Shown here one piece after another: positions 6,190 to 13,561 of a DNA stretch of 13,644 bases. Position 1 is the stretch's first letter, and each line of letters starts with the position of its first letter. A program made the translations under genes and the position numbers. The DNA is from CAUZSN01 sp963582345 (GTDB lineage Bacteria; Planctomycetota; Planctomycetia; Planctomycetales; Planctomycetaceae). The notes beneath the pieces were generated by a model. It saw nothing but the letters and a program-made list of their open reading frames with translations. It was not told the origin of the DNA and did not search any database. Location: NCBI GenBank assembly GCA_963582345.1, contig CAUZSN010000079.1, forward strand, positions 1-13,644. Direction: 5' to 3'.

Positions 6190-8127
6190 ATGGAACAGGC
6201 GTCGCCAAAAATGGCACCCTTCGGCTCCTGGAATTCTCCGATCAAAACGCGGATGCTGGTCGAAGGCAACATCCGTATTGGCGACATTTCACTGGATCGT
6301 GAAGAATTATATTGGGTTGAGATGCGTCCCGAGGAAGACGGCCGTTACGTGATTGTCAGACACTCGGATACAGGTACGGTCAGGGATGTATTGCCACACC
6401 CTTTCAGTGCTCGCACACTTGTTCACGAGTATGGTGGTGGGGCGTTACTCGCGTCGGCAGGAAACGTCTATTTCTCGAACTTTGACGATCAGCAGATCTG
6501 GTGCGTGGCGCCCGGCGAGAAACCTAAAACTGTTACGGCCGAGGGCACGTTGCGTTTCGCCGATGCTGTGCATGACCCGTCCCGCGACCGAATTATTAGT
6601 GTTTGCGAAGATCACAGCCGCGAGGACGCGGAGCCAACCAACCGAATCGTGGCCGTTGATCTAAACAATGGCGATGTCGCAACGCTTGTAGAAGGTGCCG
6701 ACTTCTACTCGACGCCACGTATTCGATCCGATGCTCAGCAGCTTGCTTGGCTGTCGTGGAACCATCCGAATATGCCTTGGGATGGCACTGAATTGTTTGT
6801 CGCGCCAATTGGGGAAGACGGATTGCTTGGCACCCAGCGTAAGGTGAGTGGCGGCCACGACGAGTCGATTTTTCACCCCTCTTGGGCGCCGGACGGGACA
6901 CTGTATTTTGTCTCCGATCGGACGAATTGGTGGAATCTCTATTGTGAGCATGAAGGCCAAATAACTGCTGTCTTCCCTAGGGAAGCCGAATTTGGGGTAC
7001 CACAGTGGGTGTTCGGTATGACAACCTACGGTTTCCTTTCAGATGGAAGCTTGTTGGCCTCCTACACTCGCAATGGAAAGTGGTGGGTTGTACGGATTGA
7101 ACCACGGTCCCGCAAACACCAGATTCTTGAACTTCCGTATTCAAATGTCTCCAGTATCCATGTGGGAGAAAGACGCGCCTTTGCTGTGCTGAGTTCGCCA
7201 ACTGAATTCGATTCGCTAATCGAGATAGATCCTACTAATCGTAGTTGTCACGTGATACGTCGTAGTTCGCCGATCCAACCAGATCCGAACTACACTTCGG
7301 TGCCTGAAGCATTTGAGTTTCCGACGGATGATGATCGGACGGCTCACGCCTTCTATTATCCGCCCGCCAACATTGATTACTGTGGGCCGAGCGACGAAGC
7401 GCCGCCTCTACTGGTGATTGTTCATGGGGGACCGACCGGTGCTACGATTGCTCAGTGCCGCCTGAGTGTCCAGTATTGGACGTCACGCGGTTTTGCGGTC
7501 TGCGATGTGAACTACGGAGGCAGTACGGGTTACGGACGAGAATATCGTAATCGATTGCGACATTCCTGGGGCATCGTTGACGTGGCTGATGTAACTAACG
7601 CAGCCGTTTACTTGGCTAAGCAAGGCAAGGTCGACCAGCGTAGGTTGATCATCCGTGGTGGTAGTGCGGGGGGATATACGACTTTAGCATGTCTTGCGTT
7701 TCGGGATGTCTTTTGTTGCGGAGCAAGTTACTACGGAGTGAGCGATTTGGCTCTGCTCGCTCGTGACACACACAAATTTGAATCTGGTTATTTGGATAGG
7801 CTTGTCGGTCAATATCCGCAGCAGGCAGAACGATATCGGGAACGCTCCCCGATTGATCACTTGGATGGGTTTGATCGACCGGTGATTCTGTTGCAGGGCC
7901 TTGAAGACAAAATCGTTCCGCCAAACCAAGCAGAGCTGATTCTTGAATCGCTGACTCGGAAGGGTATCCCAGTGGCATACGTTGCCTTTCCTGAAGAACA
8001 GCACGGTTTCCGCAAGGCAGACACGATCATCCGAGCCCACGAGGCCGAGCTATATTTCTATTCACGAGTACTGGGTTTTTCATTGCCCGATCAGATTGAG
8101 CCAATCGAGATTCGCAACTTGAAATGA
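6190..8127 (+). CDS. S9-family serine peptidase (prolyl oligopeptidase / acylaminoacyl-peptidase type)
   Basis: This 645-residue protein has the two-part architecture of S9 peptidases: a beta-propeller region (about 25-360) with blades such as DRTNWWNLY and WAPDGTLYFVSD, and an alpha/beta-hydrolase domain (about 380-632). The catalytic triad is intact: Ser492 in RGGSAGGYT, Asp573 in GLEDKIVPP and His605 in EEQHGFRK. The oxyanion-side motif VHGGPTG (411-417) is present. No signal peptide is visible, so it is predicted to be a cytoplasmic enzyme cutting short peptides or N-acylated amino acids. The TSRGFAVCDVNYGGSTGYGR segment is typical of the S9C branch. The ATG at 6190 has only a weak, rather distant AAAGG; the next in-frame ATG (6211) has none. 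The PfpI-type gene follows 10 bp after the stop, so the two are almost certainly co-transcribed. Confidence 0.95.
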   Translation: MEQASPKMAPFGSWNSPIKTRMLVEGNIRIGDISLDREELYWVEMRPEEDGRYVIVRHSDTGTVRDVLPHPFSARTLVHEYGGGALLASAGNVYFSNFDDQQIWCVAPGEKPKTVTAEGTLRFADAVHDPSRDRIISVCEDHSREDAEPTNRIVAVDLNNGDVATLVEGADFYSTPRIRSDAQQLAWLSWNHPNMPWDGTELFVAPIGEDGLLGTQRKVSGGHDESIFHPSWAPDGTLYFVSDRTNWWNLYCEHEGQITAVFPREAEFGVPQWVFGMTTYGFLSDGSLLASYTRNGKWWVVRIEPRSRKHQILELPYSNVSSIHVGERRAFAVLSSPTEFDSLIEIDPTNRSCHVIRRSSPIQPDPNYTSVPEAFEFPTDDDRTAHAFYYPPANIDYCGPSDEAPPLLVIVHGGPTGATIAQCRLSVQYWTSRGFAVCDVNYGGSTGYGREYRNRLRHSWGIVDVADVTNAAVYLAKQGKVDQRRLIIRGGSAGGYTTLACLAFRDVFCCGASYYGVSDLALLARDTHKFESGYLDRLVGQYPQQAERYRERSPIDHLDGFDRPVILLQGLEDKIVPPNQAELILESLTRKGIPVAYVAFPEEQHGFRKADTIIRAHEAELYFYSRVLGFSLPDQIEPIEIRNLK

Positions 8128-8137
8128 TGAGGAAGCC

Positions 8138-8665
8138 ATGGACCAACCACTCGCAAGAACACGAATTCTGATGTTCGTCGGCGACATCTACGAGGATCTT
8201 GAACTGTGGTATCCGAAGCTGCGATTGATCGAAGCCGGTGCCGAAGTGGTAGTGGCCGGATCCGAAGCACAGCAGCAGTACACAGGAAAGAATGGTTATC
8301 CGTGTGTTTCCGACATTGCGATTGCCGATGTACGCGCCGGAGAATTCAACGGCCTGGTCGTGCCCGGTGGCTTCATGCCAGATAAATTGCGCCGGGATGC
8401 CAAGGTGTTGGAAATCGTTTGCCAATTCGATGGCGCAAGCAAGTTGATCGCGGCTGTGTGTCACGGCGGCTGGATTCCTATTTCTGCCGGCGTCTATTCC
8501 GGCGTGCGCGTAACCGGATCAGCGGGTATTAAGGACGATTTGGTGAACGCCGGTGCAATTTGGGAAGATAAGCCGGTGGTGGTCGACCGGCACTTTGTTT
8601 CGAGTCGCAAGCCAGACGATCTGCCGGAATTTTGCCGCGGAATTCTTAGCGTACTGACTTTGTGA
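8138..8665 (+). CDS. DJ-1/PfpI family protein
   Basis: This 175-residue protein fits the PfpI/YhbO branch of the DJ-1 superfamily. The nucleophile-elbow Cys108 is followed by His109 in LIAAVCHGGW, and the conserved Glu19 lies in DIYEDLELWYP. The C-terminal part carries the usual PfpI signature (GVRVTGSAGIKDDLVNAGA and the SSRKPDDLPEF segment). Family members have been reported as intracellular peptidases, glyoxalases or protein and nucleotide deglycases, usually acting in stress defence; the sequence alone cannot say which. The start ATG at 8138 is preceded by AGGA with a short spacer. It lies 10 bp after the S9 peptidase stop, which suggests one mRNA and a shared role in dealing with damaged peptides or proteins. 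No signal peptide is seen, so it is cytoplasmic. Confidence 0.93.
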   Translation: MDQPLARTRILMFVGDIYEDLELWYPKLRLIEAGAEVVVAGSEAQQQYTGKNGYPCVSDIAIADVRAGEFNGLVVPGGFMPDKLRRDAKVLEIVCQFDGASKLIAAVCHGGWIPISAGVYSGVRVTGSAGIKDDLVNAGAIWEDKPVVVDRHFVSSRKPDDLPEFCRGILSVLTL

Positions 8666-9332
8666 GAGTCTGACAGCTATCAGTTGCTATCAGATGGATG
8701 GTGATTGTTGCACATATGACGACAAAAACCGCACATTGCAGTGAATAGTGAAATAGGCTGCGTGATCTCTAACTCCTTCTGAATAGATGACATGTGCGTT
8801 TCTGTGCATGGCGTTGCTGGTTCTGGCACTAGGTGTGTCTGCTTCATTGAGAATTGCCGCGTCGCGTGAATCGCCTTGACGGATTCTGCGGCGGTTTTCG
8901 AATCGATTTCATCAGCCGTTTGCGCGACATTGACAGCCGAGTCAGCGGTTCGCAAATTGGATTAGCCCAGATTATTCACTAGCCTGAATCGCAAGTTTTG
9001 AGGTTGCGTCTTTTAGTCGCGAGGCCACAACGTTTCTCAAGCGACATCTCAAAGGTGATAATTTTTACACAACGGTTTGAGCCTTCAAACAGAAGGTGTA
9101 TTTGAACAGAACTTTGCTGGGATCACGTGATAGGCACAACTTCAAAATTTGCGTGTCGGGCTGTTGTTCTCAACTGGTTACATGGTGTTTTTGGCAAGAT
9201 GACTGCAGCGCACGGCACGGAAAATTTTCATCAATTTAACGATGTTTGTGAACAACCCGGGTTAGCACTCAGCACCAACGGGGCCGAAGAATCACGCTTG
9301 CTAAATAACTGCTGGAAGTTCTATTGCCGGAT
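8666..9332. other. 667-bp gap with no convincing gene
   Basis: This gap lies between the 3' end of the PfpI gene and the 3' end of the leftward gene at 9333-9836. A tandem GCTATCAG-TT-GCTATCAG occurs at about 8677-8694. A 30-codon frame at 8787-8879 looks like a signal peptide (MTCAFLCMALLVLALGVSAS) but stops at once and has no ribosome binding site. A leftward frame at 8680-8955 starts with TTG and has no recognisable content. I see no tRNA or clear terminator. Confidence 0.5.
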
Positions 9333-9836
9333 TCAACGACTCGACACCAATGGGACTTCGACCGAGACTAGCTCGAATTGGTCGGCCAGTCGCTGAAGTG
9401 CATCGTGTGGGTTCATGTTGAACAAAGCACGTCCGCCGGTACCCCAGCGGCCGTTCTGGAAATGAAACATCGCGGCGGCGTCACGGATGGTGTTAACGGC
9501 CTCAACGTATTCCATATCACCTCCTTTAACGGCTTCGAAGGCGATGTCCACCGCGACGAAGGCGGTTAGCAGGCCACTGTCCAGTGCGCGACCAAAAGTG
9601 ACGATATCTGACCAGTCACAGGACAGCCAACGCAATCCGCGAGGTTTGCCGCGAGAGCTGGCCAAGTCAAAAAAATTGGCTTCTAATTGTTCTCGCTGCA
9701 AGCGAAACTCACGTATCGCTCGTATCTCTTGTTGCACTCGCCACCGATTGCGCAGTGGTCTGTAGGCTAAGTACAACGCAGTTACAACAAACACAGCAGC
9801 AATTAAGATCAGTGTGTAAGAGTTTGTCCAATCCAT
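9333..9836 (-). CDS. membrane-anchored protein of unknown function (167 aa)
   Basis: Residues 6-24 (SYTLILIAAVFVVTALYLA) form one membrane helix, followed by a basic, helical stretch (27-55, RNRWRVQQEIRAIREFRLQR) likely to form a coiled coil. The soluble part from about residue 62 begins GKPRGLRWLSCDW and contains FVAVDIAFEAVKGGDMEYVE, VNTIRDAAAMFHFQNGRWGT and GGRALFNMNPHDALQRLADQ. I recall very similar unnamed proteins in planctomycetes, with the same 'GKPRGLRW', 'FEA.EGG.ME.VEAV' and 'GRA.FN..P' blocks, but I cannot check this and know of no function. The predicted topology is N-out or N-in with a single anchor; no catalytic motif is visible. The ATG at 9836 has no good Shine-Dalgarno. The gene is divergent from nfo with 134 bp between them, so the promoters probably share that gap. 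Confidence 0.85.
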   Translation of the reverse strand: MDWTNSYTLILIAAVFVVTALYLAYRPLRNRWRVQQEIRAIREFRLQREQLEANFFDLASSRGKPRGLRWLSCDWSDIVTFGRALDSGLLTAFVAVDIAFEAVKGGDMEYVEAVNTIRDAAAMFHFQNGRWGTGGRALFNMNPHDALQRLADQFELVSVEVPLVSSR

Positions 9837-9970
9837 TTCAGTGAACTCGAAAAAGTGACTCTCGAACGGTCTAATGCATCTTAGATGTCTTTGTATTGCT
9901 GGTTCAAGTTGTCAGGTCAATTTTTGTTTACTTCATACGTGGCACGGCCACAAAACTTAGACGGAAGCAA

Positions 9971-10855
9971 ATGCCTCTTTTGGGCGCTCACATGTCGATC
10001 GCTGGCGGATACTACAAAGCCATTGAAGCCGCGGCACAGCTAGAAATGGACTGCGTCCAGATCTTTACGAAGAACAGTAACCAATGGCGTGCTAAACCGC
10101 TAACCGAAGACGACGTCCGCCGCTTTCGTGATGCGTTGGAGCAGACTGGAGTGCAAATGCCGTGTGCGCATGATAGCTATTTGATTAATTTGGCAAGTCC
10201 CGACGATGTCCTATGGCGCAAGTCGTTGGAAGCGATCATCGTCGAGTTGCAAAGGGCCAACTCGTTTAGGTTGTTTGGAGTGGTGGTGCATCCCGGCAGC
10301 TACGTTGATTCGGGCGAAGAACAAGGGTTGAACCGAATCGTCAAGGCGATTGACGTTGTCCATCGGCGGACTGATGGAATCGAGACGAAAGTTCTGCTCG
10401 AAACGACTGCCGGTCAGGGAACGAGTTTAGGGTGCCGATTCGAACATTTGGCGTACATTATCAACAATGTCGTCGAAAGCGATCGGTTGGGCGTGTGCAT
10501 CGACAGTTGTCATCTCTTCGCCGCTGGGTATCCACTCGGTTCTTCCGACGACTACGCCGCTACAATGGCCGAATTCGATCGCATTGTAGGGATCGACCGA
10601 GTGTGTGCGTTTCATCTGAACGATAGTAAACAGGAACTTGGTAGTCGCATCGACCGGCACGAGAAGATTGGTGCGGGGCACCTGGGGCTAAAACCTTTCC
10701 GCTACATTCTGAACGATCCCCGCTTCGCACACCTTCCGATGTATCTGGAAACTCCGAAAGGCGAAACAAACCACCAGAAGCTGGATGCCATCAACCTGGC
10801 GACGTTGCGAAGCTTGCTCTCAAAAAACGTACGTAGCCGACGTTCTCAAGATTGA
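9971..10855 (+). CDS. nfo: endonuclease IV (AP endonuclease)
   Basis: This enzyme cuts DNA 5' of abasic sites and removes 3' blocking groups in base excision repair. The 294-residue protein (285 in E. coli) has all nine trinuclear-zinc ligands of the family: His67 (CAHDSYLINLAS), His107 (VVHPGSY), Glu144 (LLETTAGQGTSLG), Asp178 and His181 (CIDSCHLFAAG), His215 (FHLNDSK), Asp228 and His230 (RIDRHEKIGAGHLG) and Glu260 (MYLETPK). The start is the ATG of MPLLGAHMSIAGG, which matches the family's usual N-terminus and has GGAAG just upstream. A longer frame back to a TTG at 9896 adds a leader not seen in the family and is rejected. The glmM-type gene follows 54 bp later in the same direction, so the two may share a transcript. 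Confidence 0.97.
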   Translation: MPLLGAHMSIAGGYYKAIEAAAQLEMDCVQIFTKNSNQWRAKPLTEDDVRRFRDALEQTGVQMPCAHDSYLINLASPDDVLWRKSLEAIIVELQRANSFRLFGVVVHPGSYVDSGEEQGLNRIVKAIDVVHRRTDGIETKVLLETTAGQGTSLGCRFEHLAYIINNVVESDRLGVCIDSCHLFAAGYPLGSSDDYAATMAEFDRIVGIDRVCAFHLNDSKQELGSRIDRHEKIGAGHLGLKPFRYILNDPRFAHLPMYLETPKGETNHQKLDAINLATLRSLLSKNVRSRRSQD

Positions 10856-10909
10856 TATGAATGACTATAACCCGTGTGCCGCCCAGTGAATCCAACGAAA
10901 GAGACGCGA

Positions 10910-12286
10910 ATGTCATCACAAGCAACACAGCGGATTCTCAGTGTTTCGGGGTTGCGCGGCGTGATTGGTGAGGGAATCGATCCAGAATTCATCGTCCATT
11001 TTGCATCGGCAATGGGGACGATGATCGATGGCGGCACAGTTGTTGTGTCACGTGATGGTCGGACTAGTGGCCAGATGATCAATCACGCGGTCACGTCAGC
11101 TTTGATGGCGACCGGTTGCCATGTTGTCGACGCCGGAATAGCTTCGACCCCGACCTGCGGCATATTGGTTCAGCACGTTAAAGCCGATGGCGGACTTCAA
11201 ATCACGGCAAGTCACAATCCAATTGAATGGAATGGTCTGAAACCGTTCTCACGCGACGGTTGTGTTTTCGATCAGTCACTTGGTCGTCGGTTGTTGGAAA
11301 TCTTACAGTCACGAGTTTTTCATTTCGTTACCTGGGACAAGATTGGCACGGCGGAAGTCTTGGAAGATGCTTCAGCGATTCATATAAAGCGAGTGTTGGA
11401 CTTTGTCGACGATAGTGGGATTCAGCAGCGTCGATTGAGAGTTGTCTTGGATTGCAATCACGGTTCTGGAGCGATCGCCGGGCCTCGCTTCTTGCAGTCA
11501 CTTGGCTGTGAAGTGAATGTTTTGGGAGGAACACCGGACGGTCGGTTGGAGCATGATCCTGAGCCGCTCAAAGAAAACCTGAATGGTCTTTGCGATGCTG
11601 TCAAGCAATTCGGTGCGGACGTTGGCTTCGCACAAGATCCGGATGCCGATCGACTGGCCATTGTTGATAACAATGGTCGATACATTGGCGAGGAGATGAC
11701 TTTAGCACTGTGCGCTGACTACATCCTGTCGCAAAAACGTGGACCGGTGGTCGTCAACGGTTCGACCAGCCGCATGACGGCTGATATCGCCCAGAAGTAT
11801 GGCTGTCCATTTTTTCGGTCTCACGTCGGCGAAGCAAATGTCGTTACAAAGATGAAAGAGGTTTCCGCTATCATGGGCGGTGAAGGCAGTGGTGGCGTGA
11901 TTGAACCAAATATCGGCTATGTGCGCGATAGTTTTGTTGCAATCGCGTATGTGCTGGCCGGTTTAGTTTTGGAGAACAGAACATTGGCAGAATGGGCTGA
12001 CTCGCTGCCCCAGTACACGATTGTGAAAGATAAGATCACTTGCCCTCGCAATCGAGTTGACGAAGCTTGTGTTGCGTTGGAGAAGTCGTTTTCGGACGCG
12101 ACCACTCAATACGGTGACGGTTTAAGGCTGGATTGGCAAGATCGATGGGTTCAAGTTCGAGCTAGCAACACCGAACCGATTGTACGCGTCATTGCTGAAG
12201 CTCCTGAAGATAAGTTTGCGAGGCAACTGTGCGCCGAGGCCGTTGACATCGTTAAGAGCGTATCCTCAGATTCATCTCGCCGATGA
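10910..12286 (+). CDS. glmM: alpha-D-phosphohexomutase, probable phosphoglucosamine mutase
   Basis: This enzyme family moves phosphate between C6 and C1 of hexose phosphates; GlmM converts glucosamine-6-phosphate to glucosamine-1-phosphate for UDP-GlcNAc and envelope synthesis. The 458 residues contain all four domains: the phosphoserine loop TASHNP (Ser101), the magnesium site DPDADR (243-248), the sugar-specificity loop GGEGSGGVIEP (323-333) and the phosphate-binding loop RASNTEP (417-423). The GGEGSGG loop resembles the archaeal-type GlmM and phosphomannomutase/phosphoglucomutase group more than the GGEESGH of classic bacterial GlmM, so mutase activity on glucose or mannose phosphates cannot be excluded. 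The ATG at 10910 is chosen because MSSQATQRILSVSGLRG places the family's opening 'FGT/GLRG' motif normally; an upstream GTG at 10874 would add 12 atypical residues. It is the second gene after nfo. Confidence 0.9.
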   Translation: MSSQATQRILSVSGLRGVIGEGIDPEFIVHFASAMGTMIDGGTVVVSRDGRTSGQMINHAVTSALMATGCHVVDAGIASTPTCGILVQHVKADGGLQITASHNPIEWNGLKPFSRDGCVFDQSLGRRLLEILQSRVFHFVTWDKIGTAEVLEDASAIHIKRVLDFVDDSGIQQRRLRVVLDCNHGSGAIAGPRFLQSLGCEVNVLGGTPDGRLEHDPEPLKENLNGLCDAVKQFGADVGFAQDPDADRLAIVDNNGRYIGEEMTLALCADYILSQKRGPVVVNGSTSRMTADIAQKYGCPFFRSHVGEANVVTKMKEVSAIMGGEGSGGVIEPNIGYVRDSFVAIAYVLAGLVLENRTLAEWADSLPQYTIVKDKITCPRNRVDEACVALEKSFSDATTQYGDGLRLDWQDRWVQVRASNTEPIVRVIAEAPEDKFARQLCAEAVDIVKSVSSDSSRR

Positions 12287-12290
12287 AAAC

Positions 12291-12332
12291 TGGGAGGGCG
12301 AAGCTCCTGCTGATCCGGAAGTTCGCCTTTCA
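12291..12332. repeat. planctomycete-type intergenic repeat, copy 1 (GGGAGGGCGAAGCTCCTGC)
   Basis: Five bases after the glmM stop begins GGGAGGGCGAAGCTCCTGC, whose accidental translation reads WEGEAPADP. I remember near-identical WEGEAPAEP peptides as frequent spurious products in planctomycete genomes, which suggests a dispersed repeat. GGCGAA (12297-12302) pairs with TTCGCC (12322-12327), followed by TTT, so this copy could also act as a weak terminator for glmM. Confidence 0.6.
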
Positions 12333-12462
12333 AGGGTTGGGAATTTCAGAATACCCTTTAAGCAAGCTCTGGGTTAGCTGCTAGCGTTAAGTGTGAACCG
12401 CACGTCAATCTTAGTTCACTAGAGTCAACAGCGTTTTCCTGATACGGACCATTCTAAAAAAT

Positions 12463-12478
12463 TGTGACACAGGTCACA
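12463..12478. promoter_or_regulatory. perfect CRP/FNR-class operator-like palindrome (TGTGA-N6-TCACA)
   Basis: TGTGACACAGGTCACA fits the E. coli CRP consensus TGTGA-N6-TCACA exactly and is flanked by A/T-rich DNA on the left. No gene starts within about 500 bp on either strand in the direction it could control: glmM ends 177 bp to the left and the nearest gene to the right ends toward it. Binding is therefore unproved; it could be chance, or it could control an unseen small RNA. Confidence 0.35.
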
Positions 12479-12502
12479 CTTCAGCCAAGCGAAGTAAGTA
12501 TG

Positions 12503-12530
12503 GCCGGAACTGAGCTATGCTTGTTCCGGC
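12503..12530. repeat. inverted repeat with 8-bp arms (GCCGGAAC / GTTCCGGC)
   Basis: GCCGGAAC (12503-12510) and GTTCCGGC (12523-12530) are perfectly complementary around a 12-nt loop. No strong T-run follows on the plus strand. The CCGGAAC/GTTCCGG core recurs in the larger palindrome at 12787-12831, so the two may be members of one family of palindromic elements. Confidence 0.7.
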
Positions 12531-12616
12531 TTACGATTACTTTGGGAAAAATCTGCCGGAGACGCACAGTCTTTTTGGATGGACTTCAATCAATCAAGCG
12601 AACTAGTCCGAGTTTT

Positions 12617-12631
12617 TACTCTAAGAGAGTA
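12617..12631. repeat. short inverted repeat (TACTCT-AAG-AGAGTA)
   Basis: The arms are a perfect 6 bp around a 3-nt loop. It lies just before the second GGAGGCG-type repeat. Too AT-rich and short to call a terminator. Confidence 0.45.
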
Positions 12632-12649
12632 TTCCAGAATTCTAAATTA

Positions 12650-12717
12650 GGGGGAGGCGAGTCTCCTGTAGAGGCGTCGAAGCCAGAGAAATTCTGGTTC
12701 AGTAGGAGATTTTCCTA
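12650..12717. repeat. planctomycete-type intergenic repeat, copy 2 (GGGGGAGGCGAGTCTCCTG)
   Basis: GGGGGAGGCGAGTCTCCTG is followed by two small hairpins: CCAGA (12683-12687) with TCTGG (12693-12697), and TAGGA (12703-12707) with TCCTA (12713-12717), each with a 5-nt loop. The accidental translation contains GGGESPVEASKPEKFW, which I remember as another recurring spurious peptide in planctomycete genomes. It resembles copy 1 in its GGAG-(G)GCGA-CTCCTG block but diverges after it. Confidence 0.5.
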
Positions 12718-12786
12718 TTCATTTTTCGTCAAAGAGATGAATTTGAGGACACGCTTTCAGTGGGCTAGTCCGGAGTATTCATGAAT

Positions 12787-12831
12787 CCGTAGTTCCGGAA
12801 CAAGCAAACACTGCCTGTTCCGGAACTACGG
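12787..12831. repeat. large perfect palindrome, 16-bp arms
   Basis: CCGTAGTTCCGGAACA (12787-12802) and TGTTCCGGAACTACGG (12816-12831) are perfect reverse complements around a 13-nt loop. Each arm itself contains the 10-bp palindrome GTTCCGGAAC. On the plus strand it is followed by TCGATTTTCTTT, so a terminator is possible for rightward transcripts; on the minus strand, where the FtsB-like gene ends 143 bp upstream, no T-run follows. Confidence 0.8.
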
Positions 12832-12973
12832 TCGATTTTCTTTGAGCCTTCCATAGATACAGTACGGCGTCGGGCGACTGTGTTTGCGTTGCTCCGGCAG
12901 TATGTGGCGCGACCTCGATCCGGCCTACATGAATAATCGGGATTAACAGAGGCGGAATGCGCATCTAACGAGT

Positions 12974-13540
12974 TTACCGCGGATGCTTACGATACCGCTG
13001 TGCGATGAAAGCCAAGCCGCCGCGGATCACTCCGGCAGTCGTTCGAATTTGTCTCGATTGCGAATCGTGAAAAAACGTAAAGGCCAGGATGATCAGTACG
13101 GTCGACAGCGTCAATGTCGCGGTCCGCAGCTTTCCATTTTTGGCTGACGCTTTTAGCAAGGGGTCGTACCATGGCAACGTGACTGTGGGGATCGCAGAGT
13201 TCGCTTCAGGTATGCGAGTGTTCAAAGTCAAACTGGTCTCGACAGTAATGCGTTCATCCCCCGGCCGGGCAGCGTCAAAGTCGGCCCGCGCTAACTCCTC
13301 GGAAAACTCAGGATTGCTCTCAAGAGCCTCGATGACCTTGCGCATGTCGCCAACCTGTTGCTTCAGCGTCACCAGCTGGACTTGAGTGGCGTGGTATTTG
13401 TTCTTCAGAGTCAGGTAGATCAGGTATTTTGGAGCCAAGGCGATTGCGGAATACAGACCGGCAGCGCATAGCAGGCACAACCAAAAAGTCAGAGAAATTG
13501 CCCATGCGTGTTTCGGTGATTTGCTTTGCGGATGTGTCAT
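12974..13540 (-). CDS. FtsB/DivIC-like membrane protein (septum formation initiator family)
   Basis: This 188-residue protein has a membrane helix at about 13-36 (WAISLTFWLCLLCAAGLYSA), a coiled coil at about 44-75 (LKNKYHATQVQLVTLKQQVG), and then ALESNPEFSEELARADFDAA followed by RPGDE (to residue 96). That last block is the FtsB/DivIC hallmark ('L..DPEYIEE.AR..LG...PGE'). Classic FtsB proteins (about 90-110 residues) stop here; this one continues with a Pro-containing linker, a second membrane helix at about 139-157 (TATLTLSTVLIILAFTFF) and a basic tail. In FtsZ-using bacteria FtsB joins FtsL and FtsQ to regulate septal wall synthesis. It lies 21 bp downstream of enolase on the same strand, matching the eno-ftsB order of gamma-proteobacteria, so co-transcription is likely. 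The start ATG at 13540 has a weak AGG upstream. Function is inferred, and the extra C-terminal half is unusual. Confidence 0.82.
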   Translation of the reverse strand: MTHPQSKSPKHAWAISLTFWLCLLCAAGLYSAIALAPKYLIYLTLKNKYHATQVQLVTLKQQVGDMRKVIEALESNPEFSEELARADFDAARPGDERITVETSLTLNTRIPEANSAIPTVTLPWYDPLLKASAKNGKLRTATLTLSTVLIILAFTFFHDSQSRQIRTTAGVIRGGLAFIAQRYRKHPR

Positions 13541-13561
13541 GGATATGAACTGCCTGCAACC

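Larger units (their letters stand above)
12287..12973. other. 687-bp palindrome-rich intergenic region
   Basis: The stretch lies between the convergent glmM and FtsB-like genes. It holds the repeats and operator-like site listed separately, plus a weak GTGAAC/GTTCAC pair (12393-12419) and two copies of CTAGTCCG(G)AGT (12603-12613 and 12764-12775). Open frames within it (12464-12784 rightward, 12779-12964 leftward) have no ribosome binding site, and the first reads straight through repeat copy 2. Confidence 0.6.

Noticed and set aside
8680..8955. Leftward 91-residue open frame
   Set aside because: It starts with TTG, has no ribosome binding site and shows no recognisable domain or membrane segment.
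9896..9970. N-terminal extension of endonuclease IV from a TTG at 9896
   Set aside because: The family starts at MPLLGAHMSIAGG; the extra 25 residues are atypical, start with TTG and lack a ribosome binding site.
10874..10909. N-terminal extension of the GlmM-type mutase from a GTG at 10874
   Set aside because: It adds 12 residues not expected in the family, whereas the ATG at 10910 gives the normal spacing to GLRG.
12464..12784. Rightward 106-residue open frame
   Set aside because: It has no ribosome binding site and reads through the operator-like palindrome, a hairpin and repeat copy 2; the product looks like translated repeat DNA.
12787..12831. The 16-bp palindrome as terminator of the FtsB-like gene
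   Set aside because: On the minus strand the hairpin is followed by ATTCATGAATAC, not a T-run; the T-rich flank is on the opposite side.
12779..12964. Leftward 61-residue open frame
   Set aside because: It runs through the large palindrome, and nothing in the product is recognisable.
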